Notes under the pieces: model-generated
The model's database searches: none
What the model was told of the DNA's origin: nothing
Seen by the model: the letters and a program-made list of their open reading frames with translations, nothing else
Program-made: the position numbers and the translations under genes
Part shown: positions 24,799 through 37,531 of the stretch, piece after piece
Numbering within the stretch: the stretch's first letter is position 1
Layout: each line of letters begins with the position of its first letter
DNA from: Euonymus europaeus
Taxonomy: Eukaryota > Streptophyta > Magnoliopsida > Celastrales > Celastraceae
DNA length: 64,000 bases
Direction: 5' to 3'
NCBI GenBank assembly: GCA_963580455.1
Contig: OY756962.1
Span: 16,510,001-16,574,000, forward strand

Positions 24799-27700
24799 TT
24801 CCAAAAAACGAACTTTTTATGACAAATGAACAAAACCGTTAAAAGCTTTTCCATAGAGAGAGTTGAGATACTTCGGACCATCAAAGTTGCTCGGTGTACA
24901 CTTTTTATTGTTATTCTATGTCAAATTTTATTAGTATAAGCTTCCAAGATTATTTCGATTCCAAATCACCAACTTTCTATGAGAAATGGACAGAACCGTT
25001 GAAAGCTCCTCCATAGAGAGAGTGGAGCAACTTCGAACCATCAAAGTTGCTCGATGTACCTTTTTTATTGTTATTCTATGTCAAATTTTAGGAGTATAAT
25101 CTTCCAAGATTATTTCGATTCCAAATCACCAACTTTCTATGACAAATGGACAAAAACTTTAAAAGCCCCTCCATAGAGAGTGTGGAGCAACTTCGAACCA
25201 TCAAAGTTGTTCGATGTACACTTTTTATTGTTCTTTTATGTTAAATTTTATGAGTATAAGCTTCCTAGATTATTTCGATGCCAAAAAACGAACTTTTAAC
25301 GATAAATGGACAAAACCGTTAAAAGGTCATCCATAGAGAGAGTTGAGCAACTTCGAACCATCAAAGTTGCTCGATGTACACTTTTTATCGTTATTCTATG
25401 TCAAATTTTAGGAGTATAAGCTTCCAAGATTATTTCGATTCCAAATCACCAACTTTCTATGAGAAATGGACAAAACCGTTAAAAGCTCCTCCATAGAAAG
25501 TGTGGAGCAACTTCGGACCATCAAAGTTACTCGGTGTACACTTTTTATTGTTCTTCTATGTCAAATTTTAGGAGTATAAGCTTCCAAGATTATTTCGATT
25601 CGAAATCACCAACTTTCTATGAGAAATGGACAAAACCGTTAAAAGCACCTCCAGAGAGAGAGTTGAGCAACTTCGAACCATTAAAGTTGCTCGATGTAAA
25701 CTTTTTATTGTTCTTTTATGTTAAATTTTATGAGTATAAGCTTCCTAGATTATTTCGATTCCAAAAAACGAACTTTTTATGAGAAATGGACAAAACCGTT
25801 AAAAGCTCCTCCATAGAGAGAGATGAGATACTTCGGACCATCAAAGTTGCCCGGTGCACACTTTTTATTGTTCTTCTATGTCAAATTTTACGAGAATAAG
25901 CTTCAAAGATTATTTCGATGCCAAAACACCAACTTTTTATCACAAATAGACAAAACCGTTAAAAGCATTTCCATAGAGAGAGTTGAGCAACTTCGGACCA
26001 ACAAAGTTTCTTGGGATGCACTTTTTATTGTCCTTCTATGTCAAATTTTACGAGTATAAGCTTCCTAGATTATTTCGATGTTAAAACACCATCTTTCTTT
26101 GACAAATGGACAAAACCGTTAAAAGCCCCTCCATAGAGAGAGTTGAGCAACTTCGGACCATCAAAGTTGCTCGGTAAACACTTTTTATTGTTCTTCTATT
26201 TCCAATTTTATGAGTATAAGCTTCCTAGGTTATTTCGATGCTAAAACACCATCTTTCTATGACAAATGGACAAAACCGTTAAAAGCTCCTCCATAGAGAG
26301 AGTTGAGCAACTTCGGACAATCAAAGTTGCTCGGTGTACAATTTTTATTGTTCTTCTATGTCAAATTTTACGAGTACAATCTTCCAAGATTATTTCGATT
26401 CCAAATCACCAACTTTCTATCAGAAATGGACAAAACCGTTAAAAGCTCCTCCATAGAGAGTGTAGAGCAACTTCGGACCATCAAAGTTGCTAGATGTACA
26501 GTTTTTATTGTTCTTTTATGTCAAATTTTAGGAGTATAAGCTTCCAAGATTCTTTCGATTCCAAATCACCAATTTCTATGAGAAATGGACAAAACCGTTA
26601 AAAGCTCCTCCATAGAGAGAGTTGAGCAACTTCGAACCATTAAAGTTGCTCGATGTAAACTTTTTATTGTTCTTCTATGTTAAATTTTAGGAGTATAATC
26701 TTCCTCGATTATTTCGATTCCAAATCACCAACTTTCTATGACAAATGCACAAAACCGTTAAAAGCCCCTCCATAGAGAGAGTTGAGCAACTTCGGACCAT
26801 CAAAGTTGCTCGGCGTACACATTTTATTGTTATTCCATGTCAAATTTTATGAGTATAAGCTTCCAAGATTATTTCGATTCCAAAACACCATCTTTCTATG
26901 ACAAATAGACAAAACCGTTAAAAGTTCCTCCACAAAGAGAGTTGAGCAACTTCGAACCATTAAAGTTGCTCGATGTAAACTTTTTATTGTTCTTCTATGT
27001 TAAATTTTATGAGTATAAGCTTCCTAGATTATTTCGATTCCAAAAAACGAACTTTTTATGACAAATGGACAAAACCGTTAAAAGCTCCTCCATAGAGAGA
27101 GTTGAGATACTTTGGACCATCAAAGTTGCTCGGTGCACACTTTTTATTGTTCTTCTATGTCAAATTTTACGAGTATAAGCTTCCAAGATTATTTCGATGC
27201 CAAAACACCAACTTTTTATCACAAATAGACAAAACCGTTAAAAGCATTTCCATAGAGAGAGTTGAGCAACTTCGGACCAACAAAGTTTCTCGGGGTACAC
27301 TTTTTATTGTTCTTCCATGTCAAATTTTACGAGTATAAGCTTTCAAGATTATTTCGATGCCAAAACAACAACTTTTTATCACAAATGGACAAAACCGTTA
27401 AAAGCTCCTCCATAGAGAGAGTTGAGCAACTTCGGACCAACAAAGTTTCTTGGGATGCACTTTTTATTGTTCTTCTATGTCAAATTTTACGAGTATAAGC
27501 TTCCTAGATTATTTCGATATTAAAACACCATCTTTCTTTGGCAAATGGACAAAGCCGTTAAAAGCCCCTCCATAGAAAGAGTTGAGCAACTTCGGACAAT
27601 CAAAGTTGCTCGGTTTATAATTTTTATTGTTCTTCTATGTTAAATTTTACGAGTATAATCTTCCAAGATTATTTCGATTCCAAATCACCAACTTTCTATC

Positions 27701-27960
27701 AGAAATGGACAAAACCGTTAAAAGCTCCACCATAGAAAGTGTGGAGCAACTTCGGACCATCAAATTTACTCGGTGTACACTTTTTGTTGTTCTTCTATGT
27801 CAAATTTTAGGAGTATAAGCTTCCAAGATTATTTCGATTCCAAATCATCAACTTTCTGTGAGAAATGGACAAAACCGTTAAAAGTTCCTCCACAGAGAGA
27901 GTTGAGCAACTTCAAACCATTAAAGTTTCTCGATGTAAACTTTTTATTGTTCTTCTATGT
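24799..27960. repeat. Mosaic stretch of diverse monomers without a clear long unit
   Basis: About 20 monomers with no long tandem period that I could see. They include several of the CTATCAG / GTGTGGAGC class (26,390-26,480, 27,690-27,760), CCAATTTCTATGAG variants with a one-base deletion, and an ordered cassette beginning near 27,102 that matches 35,742 at an offset of 8,640 (54 x 160). The final part, from about 27,690, matches 30,250 onward at an offset of about 2,562. No gene is visible. Confidence 0.8.
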
Positions 27961-28920
27961 TAAATTTTATGAGTATAAGCTTCCTCGATTATTTCGATGC
28001 TAAAAAACTAACTTTTTTCGACAAATGGACAAAACTGTTAAAAGCTCCTCCATAGAGAGAGTTGAGATACTTCGGACCATCAAAGTTGCTCGGTGTACAC
28101 TTTTTATTGTTCTTCTATGCCAAATTTTACGAGTATAAGCTTCCAAGATTATTTCGATGCCAAAACACCAACTTTTTTTCACAAATGGACAAAACCGTTA
28201 AAAGTATTTCCATTGAGAGAGTTGAGCAACTTCGGACGAACAAAGTTTCTCGGGGTACACTTTTTATTATTCTTCCATGTCAAATTTTACGAGTATAAGC
28301 TTTCAAGATTATTTCGATGCCAAAACAACAACTTTTTATCACAAATGGACAAAACCGTTAAAAGCTCCTCCATAGAGAGAGTTGAGCAACTTCGGACAAA
28401 CAAAGTTTCTTGGGATGCACTTTTTATTGTTCTGCTATGTTAAATTTTATGAGTATAAGCTTTCTCGATTATTTCGATGCCAAAAAACTAACTTTTTTCG
28501 ACAAATGGACAAAACCGTTAAAAGCTCCTCCATAGAGAGAGTTGAGATACTTCGGACCATCAAAGTTGCTCGGTGTACACTTTTTATTGTTCTTCTATGC
28601 CAAATTTTACGAGTATAAGCTTCCAAGATTATTTCGATGCCAAAACACCAACTTTTTTTCACAAATGGACAAAACCGTTAAAAGAATTTCCATAGAGAGA
28701 GTTGAGCAACTTCGGACGAACAAAGTTTCTCGGGGTACACTTTTTATTATTCTTCCATGTCAAATTTTACGAGTATAAGCTTTCAAGATTATTTCGATGC
28801 CAAAACAACAACTTTTTATCACAAATGGACAAAACCGTTAAAAGCTCCTCCATAGAGAGAGTTGAGCAACTTCGGACCAACAAAGTTTCTTGGGATGCAC
28901 TTTTTATTGTTCTTCTATGT
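27961..28920. repeat. Tandem pair of 3-monomer units (480 bp)
   Basis: Bases 27,961-28,440 and 28,441-28,920 match at an offset of 480. Both carry CTCGATTATTTCGATGC, ACTAACTTTTTTCGAC, TTCTATGCCAAATTTTAC and TTTTTATTATTCTTCC, a combination that is otherwise seen only in the 2,082-bp repeat nearby. The first unit starts with GCTAAAAAAC and the second with GCCAAAAAAC. Confidence 0.85.
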
Positions 28921-30395
28921 CAAATTTTACGAGTATTAGCTTCCTAGATTATTTCGATGTTAAAACAACATCTTTCTTTGACAAATGGACAAAACCGTTA
29001 AAAGCCACTCCATAGAGAGAGTTGAGCAACTTCGGACCATCAAAGTTGCTCTGTGTACACTTTTTATTGTTCTTCTATGTCAAATTTTACGATTATAAGC
29101 TTCCTAGGTTATTACGATGCTAAAACACCATCTTTCTATGACAAATGGAAAAAACCGTTAAAAGCCCCTCCATAGAGAGAGTTAAGCAACTTCGGACCAT
29201 AAAAGTTTCTCGGTGTACACTTTTTATTGTTATTCTATGTCAAATTTTATGATTATAAGCTTCCAAGATTTTTTCGATTCCAAATCATCAACTTTCTATG
29301 AGAAATGGACAAAACCGTTAAAACTTCCTCCACAGAGAGAGTTGAGCAACTTCGAACCATTAAAGTTGCTCGATGTAAACTTTTTATTGTTCTCCTATGT
29401 TAAATTTTATGAGTATAAGCTTCCTCAATTATTTCGATGCCAAAAAACGAACTTTTTACGACAAATGGACAAAACCGTTAAAAGCTCATCCATAGAGAGA
29501 GTTGAGATACTTCGGACCATCAAAGTTGCTCGGTGTACACTTTTTATTGTTCTTCTATGTCAAATTTTACGAGTATAAGCTTCCAAGATTATTTCGATGC
29601 CAAAACACCAACTTTTTTTCACAAATGGACAAAACCGTTAAAAGCATTTCCATAGAGAGAGTTGAGCAACTTCGGCGAACAAAGTTTCTCGGGGTACACT
29701 TTTTATTATTCTTCCATGTCAAATTTTACGAGTATAAGCTTTCAAGATTTTTTTCGATGCCAAAACAACAACTTTTTATCACAAATGGACAAAACCGTTA
29801 AAAGCTCCTCCATAGAGAGAGTCGAGCAACTTCGGACCAACAAAGTTTCTTGGGATGCACTTTTTATTGTTCTTCTATGTCAAATTATACGAGTATAAGC
29901 TTCCTAGATTATTTCTATGTTAAAACACCATCTTTCTTTGACAAATGGACAAAACCGTTAAAAGCCCCTCCATAGGAAGAGTTGAGCAACTTCGGACCAT
30001 CAAAGTTGCTCGGTGTACAATTTTTATTGTTCTTCTATTTGCAATTTTACGAGTATAAGCTTCCTAGGTTATTTCGATGCTAAAACACCATCTTTCTATG
30101 ACAAATGGACAAAACCGTTAAAAGCTCCTCCATAGAGAGAGTTGAGCAACTTCGGACAATCAAAGTTGCTCGGTGTACAATTTTTATTGTTCTTCTATGT
30201 ATAATATTTTACGAGTATAATCTTCCAAGATTATTTCGATTCCAAATCACCAACTTTCAATCAGAAATGGACAAAACTGTTAAAAGCTCCTCCATAGAAA
30301 GTGTGGAGCAACTTCGGACCATCAAAGTTACTCGGTGTACACTTTTTATTGTTCTTCTATGTCAAATTTTAGGAGTATAAGCTTCCAAGATTATT
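28440..30395. repeat. 13-monomer unit, copy 1 (offset about 2,082)
   Basis: This aligns with 30,522-32,475. Both copies have GAGTATTAGCTTCC (a changed HindIII flank) and AAAACAACATCTTTC. Near 30,200 this copy has a two-base expansion, TGTATAATATTTTACG in place of TGTCAAATTTTACG, after which the offset becomes 2,080. At about 29,676 it has TTCGGCGAAC, one base shorter than the partner, and the lost base is restored in the TTTTTTTCG run near 29,750. Confidence 0.85.
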
Positions 30396-30521
30396 TCGAT
30401 TCCAAATCATCAACTTTCTATGAGAAATGGACAAAACCGTTAAAAGTTCCTCCACAGAGAGAGTTGAGCAACTTCAAACCATTAAAGTTGCTCGATGTAA
30501 ACTTTTTATTGTTCTTCTATG

Positions 30522-32475
30522 TTAAATTTTATGAGTATAGGCTTCCTCGATTATTTCGATGCCAAAAAACTAACTTTTTTCGACAAATGGACAAAACCGT
30601 TAAAAGCTCCTCCATAGAGAGAGTTGAGATACTTCGGACCATCAAAGTTGCTCGGTGTACACTTTTTATTGTTCTTCTATGCCAAATTTTACGAGTATAA
30701 GCTTCCAAGATTATTTCGATGCCAAAACACCAACTTTTTTTCACAAATGGACAAAACCGTTAAAAATATTTCCATAGAGAGAGTTGAGCAACTTCGGACG
30801 AACAAAGTTTCTCGGGGTACACTTTTTATTATTCTTCCATGTCAAATTTTACGAGTATAAGCTTTCAAGATTATTTCGATGCCAAAACAACAACTTTTTA
30901 TCACAAATGGACAAAACCGTTAAAAGCTCCTCCATAGAGAGAGTTGAGCAACTTCGGACCAACAAAGTTTCTTGGGATGCACTTTTTATTGTTCTTCTAT
31001 GTCAAATTTTACGAGTATTAGCTTCCTAGATTATTTCGATGTTAAAACAACATCTTTCTTTGACAAATGGACAAAACCGTTAAAAGCCACTCCATAGAGA
31101 GAGTTCAGCAACTTCGGACCATCAAAGTTGCTCTGTGTACACCTTTTATTTTTCTTCTATGTCAAATTTTACGATTATAAGCTTCCTAGGTTATTACGAT
31201 GCTAAAACACCATCTTTCTATGACAAATGGAAAAAACCGTTAAAAGCCCCTCCATAGAGAGAGTTAAGCAACTTCGGACCATAAAAGTTTCTCGGTGTAC
31301 ACTTTTTATTGTTAATCTATGTCAAATTTTATGATTATAAGCTTCCAAGATTTTTTCGATTCCAAATCATCAACTTTCTATGAGAAATGGACAAAACCGT
31401 TAAAAGTTCCTCCACAGAGAGAGTTGAGCAACTTCGAACCATTAAAGTTGCTCGATGTAAACCTTTTATTGTTCTTCTATGTTAAATTTTATGAGTATAA
31501 GCTTCCTCAATTATTTCGATGCCAAAAAACGAACTTTTTACGACAAATGGACAAAACCGTTAAAAGCTCATCCATAGAGAGAGTTGAGATACTTCGGACC
31601 ATCAAAGTTGCTCGGTGTACACTTTTTATTGTTCTTCTATGTCAAATTTTACGAGTATAAGCTTCCAAGATTATTTCGATGCCAAAACACTAACTTTTTT
31701 TCACAAATGGACAAAACCGTGAAAAGCATTTCCATAGAGAGAGTTGAGCAACTTCGGACGAACAAAGTTTCTCGGGGTACACTTTTTATTATTCTTCCGT
31801 GTCAAATTTTTCGAGTATAAGCTTTCAAGATTATTTCGATGCCAAAACAACAACTTTTTATCACAAATGGACAAAACCGTTAAAAGCTCCTCCATAGAGA
31901 GAGTCGAGCAACTTCTGAGCAACAAAGTTTCTTGGGATGCACTTTTTATTGTTCTTCTATGTCAAATTTTACGAGTATAAGCTTCCTAGATTATTTCGAT
32001 GTTAAAACACCATCTTTCTTTGACAAATGGACAAAACCATTAAAAGACCCTCCATAGAAAGAGTTGAGCAACTTCGGACCATCAAAGTTGCTCGGTGTAC
32101 ACTTTTTATTGTTCTTCTATTTCCAATTTTACGAGTATAAGGTTCCTAGGTTATTTCGATGCTAAAACACCATCTTTCTATGACAAATGGACAAAACCGT
32201 TAAAAGCTCCTCCATAGAGAGAGTTGAGCAACTTCGGACAATCAAAGTTGCTCGGTGTACAAATTTTATTGTTCTTCTATGTCAAATTTTACGAGTATAA
32301 TCTTCCAAGATTATTTCGATTCCAAATCACCAACTTTCTATCAGAAATGGACAAAACCGTTAAAAGCTCCTCCATAGAAAGTGTGGAGCAACTTCGGACC
32401 ATCAAAGTTTCTCGGTGTACACTTTTTATTGTTCTTCTATGTCAAATTTTAGGAGTATAAGCTTCCAAGATTATT
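30522..32475. repeat. 13-monomer unit, copy 2 (offset about 2,082)
   Basis: This is the partner of 28,440-30,395. It has its own substitutions, for example ACCTTTTATTTTTC near 31,141, TTCTGAGCAAC near 31,914 and GTGAAAAGC near 31,720. Its flank (30,250-30,930) also matches 27,690-28,370 at an offset of 2,562, which equals the 13-monomer unit plus the 3-monomer unit. Confidence 0.85.
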
Positions 32476-32864
32476 TCGATTCCAAATCACCAATTTCTAT
32501 GAGAAATGGACAAAACCGTTAAATGCTCCTCCATAGAGAGTGTGGAGCAACTTCGAACCATCAAAGTTGTTCGATGTACACTTTTTATTGTTCTTCTATG
32601 TTAAATTTTATGAGTATAAGCTTCCTAGATTATTTCGATGCCAAAAAACGAACTTTTAACGATAAATGGACAAAACCGTTAAAAGCCTCTCCATAGAGAG
32701 AGTTGAGCAACTTCGGACCATCAAAGTTGCTAGGTGTACACTTTTTATTGTTATTCAATGTGAAATTTTATGAGTATAAGCTTCCTAGATTATTTCGATG
32801 TTAAAACACCATCTTTCTTTGACAAATGGACAAAACCGTTAAAAGCCCCTCTATAGAAAGAGTT

Positions 32865-34623
32865 GAGCAACTTCGGACCATCAAAGTTGCTCGGTGTACA
32901 CTTTTTATTGTTCTTCTATTTCCAATTTTACGAGTATAAGGTTCCTAGGTTATTTCGATGCTAAAACACCATCTTTCTATGACAAATGGATAAAACCATT
33001 AAAAGCTCCTCCATAGAGAGAGTTGAGCAACTTCGGACAATCAAAGTTGCTCGGTGTACAATTTTTATTGTTCTTCTATGTCAAATTTTAGGAGTATAAG
33101 CTTCCAAGATTATTTCGATTCCAAATCACCAATTTCTATGAGAAATGGACAAAACCGTTAAATGCTCCTCCATAGAGAATGTGGAGCAACTTCGAACCAT
33201 CAAAGTTGTTCGATGTACACTTTTTATTGTTCTTCTATGTTAAATTTTATGAGTATAAGCTTCCTAGATTATTTCGATGCCAAAAAACGAACTTGTAACG
33301 ATAAATGGACAAAACCGTTAAAAGCCCCTCCATAGAGAGAGTTGAGCAACTTCGGACCATCAAAGTTGCTCGGTGTACACTTTTTATTGTTATTCTATGT
33401 CAAATTTTATGAGTATAAGCTTCCAAGATTATTTCGATTCCAAATCATCAACTTTCTATGAGAAATGGACAAAACCGTTAAAAGCTCCTCCACAGAGAGA
33501 GTTGAGCAACTTCGAACCATTAAAGTTGCTCGATGTAAACTTTTTATTGTTCTTCTATGTTAAATTTTATGAGTATAAGCTTCTTAGATTATTTCGATGC
33601 CAAAAAATGAACTTTTTACGACAAATGGACAAAAACCGTTAAAAGCCCCTCCATAGAGAGAGTTAAGCAACTTCGGACCATCAAAGTTTCTCGGTGTACA
33701 CTTTTTATTGTTATTCTATGTCAAATTTTATGAGTATAAGCTTCCAAGATTATTTCGATTCCAAATCACCAACTTTCTATGAGAAATGGACAAAACCGTT
33801 AAAAGCTCCTCCATAGAGAGAGTTGAGCAACTTCGAACCATTAAAGTTGCTCGATGTAAACTTTTTATTGTTCTTCTTTGTTAAATTTTATGGGTATAAG
33901 CCTCCTAGATTATTTCGATTCCAAAAAACGAACTTTTTATGACAGATGGACAAAACCGTTAAAAGCTCCTCCATAGAGAGAGTTGAGATACTTCGGACCA
34001 TCAAAGTTGCTCGGTGCACACTTTTTATTGTTCTTCTATGTCAAATTTTACGAGTATAAGCTGCCAAGATTATTTCGATGCCAAAACACCAACTTTTTAT
34101 CACAAATAGACAAAACCGTTAAAAGCATTTCCATAGAGAGAGTTGAGCAACTTCGGACCAACAAAGTTTCTCGGGGTACACTTTTTATTGTTCTTCCATG
34201 TCAAATTTTACGAGTATAAGCTTTCAAGATTATTTCGATGCAAAACAACAACTTTTTATCACAAATGGACAAAACCGTTAAAAGCTCCTTCATAGAGAGA
34301 GTCGAGCAACTTCGGAGCAACAAAGTTTCTTGGGATGCACTTTTTATTGTTTTTCTATGTCAAATTTTACGAGTATAAGCTTCCTAGATTATTTCGATGT
34401 TAAAACAACATCTTTCTTTGACAAATGGACAAACCCGTTAAAAGCCCCTCCATAGAAAGAGTTGAGCAACTTCGGACCATCAAAGTTGCTCGGTGTACAC
34501 TTTTTATTGTTCTTCTATTTCCAATTTTACGAGTATAAGCTTCCTAGGTTATTTCGATGGTAAAACACCATCTTTCTATGACAAATGGACAAAACCGTTA
34601 AAAGCTCCTCCATAGAGAGAGTT
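32865..34623. repeat. 11-monomer unit, copy 1 (1,759 bp)
   Basis: This stretch is followed directly by a second copy at an offset of 1,759 (11 x 160 less 1). Shared markers are GGATAAAACC, GAGAATGTGGAGC or GAGAGTGTGGAGC, ACTTGTAACGATAAATGG, and a sixth A in GGACAAAAACCG. Differences occur every hundred bases or so, so it is older than the 8,316-bp and 2,240-bp duplications. Confidence 0.85.
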
Positions 34624-36396
34624 GAGCAACTTCGGACCATCAAAGTTGCTCGGTGTACACTTTTTATTGTTCTTCTATTTCCAATTTTACGAGTATAAGG
34701 TTCCTAGGTTATTTCGATGCTAAAACACCATCTTTCTATGACAAATGGATAAAACCGTTAAAAGCTCCTCCATAGAGAGAGTTGAGCAACTTCGGACAAT
34801 CAAAGTTACTCGGTGTACACTTTTTATTGTTCTTCTATGTCAAATTTTAGGAGTATAAGCTTCCAAGATTATTTCGATTCCAAATCACCAATTTCTATGA
34901 GAAATGGACAAAACCGTTAAATGCTCCTCCATAGAGAGTGTGGAGCAACTTCGAACCATCAAAGTTGTTCGATGTACACTTTTTATTGTTCTTCTATGTT
35001 AAATTTTATGAGTATAAGCTTCCTAGATTATTTCAATGCCAAAAAACGAACTTGTAACGATAAATGGACAAAACCGTTAAAAGCCCCTCCATAGAGAGAG
35101 TTGAGCAACTTCGGACCATCAAAGTTGCTCGGTGTACACTTTTTATTGTTATTCTATGTCAAATTTTATGAGTATAAGCTTCCAAGATTATTTCGATTCC
35201 AAATCATCAACTTTCTATGAGAAATGGACAAAACCGTTAAAAGTTCCTCCACAGAGAGAGTTGAGCAACTTCGAACCATTAAAGTTGCTCGATGTAAACT
35301 TTTTATTGTTCTTCTATGTTAAATTTTATGAGTATAAGCTTCTTAGATTATTTCGATGCCAAAAAATGAACTTTTTACGACAAATGGACAAAAACCGTTA
35401 AAAGCCCCTCCATAGAGAGAGTTGAGCAACTTCGGACCATCAAAGTTGCTCGGTGTACACTTTTTATTGTTATTCTATGTCAAATTTTATGAGTATAAGC
35501 TTCCAAGATTATTTCGATTCCAAATCATCAACTTTCTATGAGAAATGGACAAAACCGTTAAAAGCTCCTCCACAGACAGAGTTGAGCAACTTCGAACCAT
35601 TAAAGTTGCTCGATGTAAACTTTTTATTGTTCTTCTATGTTAAATTTTATGAGTATAAGCTTCCTAGATTATTTTGATGCCAAAAAACGAACTTTTTACG
35701 ACAAATGGACAAAACCGTTAAAAGCTCCTCCATAGAGAGAGTTGAGATACTTCGGACCATCAAAGTTGCTCGGTGCACACTTTTTATTGTTCTTCTATGT
35801 CAAATTTTACGAGTATAAGCTTCCAAGATTATTTCGATGCCAAAACACCAACTTTTTATCACAAATAGACAAAACCGTTAAAAGCATTTCCATAGAGAGA
35901 GTTGAGCAACTTCGGACCAACAAAGTTTCTCGGGGTACACTTTTTATTGTTCTTCCATGTCAAATTTTACGAGTATAAGCTTTCAAGATTATTTCGATGC
36001 CAAAACAACAACTTTTTATCACAAATGGACAAAACCGTTAAAAGCTCCTTCATAGAGAGAGTCGAGCAACTTCGGACCAACAAAGTTTCTTGGGATGCAC
36101 TTTTTATTGTTCTTCTATGTCAAATTTTACGAGTATAAGCTTCCTAGATTATTTCGATGTTAAAACAACATTTTTCTTTGACAAATGGACAAAACCGTTA
36201 AAAGCCCCTCCATAGAAAGAGTTGAGCAACTTCGGACCATCAAAGTTGCTCGGTGTACACTTTTTATTGTTCTTCTATTTCAAATTTTACGAGTATAAGC
36301 TTCCTAGGTTATTTCGATGGTAAAACACCATCTTTCTATGACAAATGGACAAAACCGTTAAAAGCTCCTCCATAGAGAGAGTTGAGCAACTTCGGA
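34624..36396. repeat. 11-monomer unit, copy 2 (1,759 bp)
   Basis: This is in direct tandem with copy 1. Similarity ends near 36,396, where this copy has GGACAATCAAAG in place of GGACCATCAAAG. It overlaps the left edge of the 6,393-bp duplication, so its right half appears again near 42,000-42,790. Confidence 0.85.
35742..36100. repeat. Ordered multi-monomer cassette, representative copy
   Basis: Consecutive monomers carry four markers in fixed order: GAGATACTTCGG (35,744), AGCATTTCC (35,884), CTCGGGGTACAC with following GCTTTCAAG (35,929 and 35,979), then CTTGGGATGCAC (36,089). The same order recurs about thirty times, for example starting near 7,914, 16,230, 27,102, 33,983, 38,938, 40,537, 42,135, 44,692, 46,291, 47,890, 49,809, 51,249, 53,002, 55,402, 58,922 and 61,321. 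The first 6 kb and the last 2.3 kb of the window lack it. It behaves as a block moved as a whole by recombination. Confidence 0.8.
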
Positions 36397-37499
36397 CAAT
36401 CAAAGTTGCTCCGTGTACAATTTTTATTGTTCTTCTACGTCAAATTTTACGAGTATAATCTTCCAAGATTATTTCGATTCCAAATCACCAACTTTCTATC
36501 AGAAATGGACAAAACCGTTAAAAGCTCTTCCTTAGAAAGTGTGGAGCAACTTCGGACCATCAAAGTTACTCGGTGTACACTTTTTATTGTTCTTCTATGT
36601 CAAATTTTAGGAGTATAAGCTTCCAAGATTATTTCTATTCCAAATCACCAATTTCTATGAGAAATGGACAAAACCGTTAAATGCTCATCCATAGAGAGTG
36701 TGGAGCAACTTCGAACCATCAAAGTTGTTCGATGTACACTTTTTATTGTTCTTCTATGTTAAATTTTATGAGTATAAGCTTCCTAGATTATTTCGATGCC
36801 AAAAAATGAACTTTTAACGATAAATGGACAAAATCAATAAAAGCCCCTCCATAGAGAGAGTTGAGCAACTTCGGACCATCAAAGTTGCTCGGTGTACACT
36901 TTTTATTGTTATTCTATGTCAAATTTTATGAGTATAAGCTTCCAAGATTATTTCGATTCCAAATCACCAACTTTCTATGAGAAATGGACAAAACCGTTAA
37001 AAACTCCTCCACAGAGAGAGTTGAGCAACTTCGAACCGTTAAAGTTGCTCGATGTAAACTTTTTATTGTTCTTCTATGTCAAATTTTAGGAGTATAAGCT
37101 TCCAAGATTATTTCGATTCCAAATCATCAATTTCTATGAGAAATGGACAAAACCGTTAATAGCTCCTCCATAGAGAGTGTGGAGCAACTTTGAACCATCA
37201 AAGTTGTTCGATGTACTGTTTTTATTGTTCTTCTATTTCAAATTTTATGAGTATAAGCTTCCTAGATTATTTCGATGCCAAAAAACGATTTTTTAACGAT
37301 AAATGGACAAAACCGTTAAAAGCCCCTCCATAGAGAGAGTTGAGCAACTTCGGAGCATCAAAGTTGCTCGGTGTACATTTTTTATTGTTATTCTATGTCA
37401 AATTTTATGAGTATAAGCTTCCAAGATTATTACGATTCCAAATCATCAACTTTCTATGAGAAATGGACAAAACCGTTAAAAGCTCCTCCACAGAGAGAG

Positions 37500-37531
37500 T
37501 CGAGCAACTTCGAACCATTAAAGTTGCTCGA
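37500..37531. other. Dyad symmetry (possible hairpin or cruciform) inside the monomer, best example
   Basis: The left arm TCGAGCAACTT (37,500-37,510) and right arm AAGTTGCTCGA (37,521-37,531) are perfect reverse complements of 11 bases around a 10-base spacer. Most monomers have the same element at this phase, usually as a 9-base version: GAGCAACTT, a 10-base spacer, AAGTTGCTC (for example 34,624-34,632 with 34,643-34,651). Some monomer classes break one arm, for instance GAGATACTT on the left or AAGTTTCTC on the right. Dyad symmetries that can leave B-form DNA have been reported to be common in centromeric satellites that lack CENP-B boxes. A functional role here is inference only. Confidence 0.75.

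Noticed and set aside
34633..34660. CENP-B box in the monomer near TTCGGACCATC
   Set aside because: TTCG followed by an A at the right spacing is present, but the required CGGG at the end is AAAG, so the motif (TTCG, four bases, A, two bases, CGGG) is not met.
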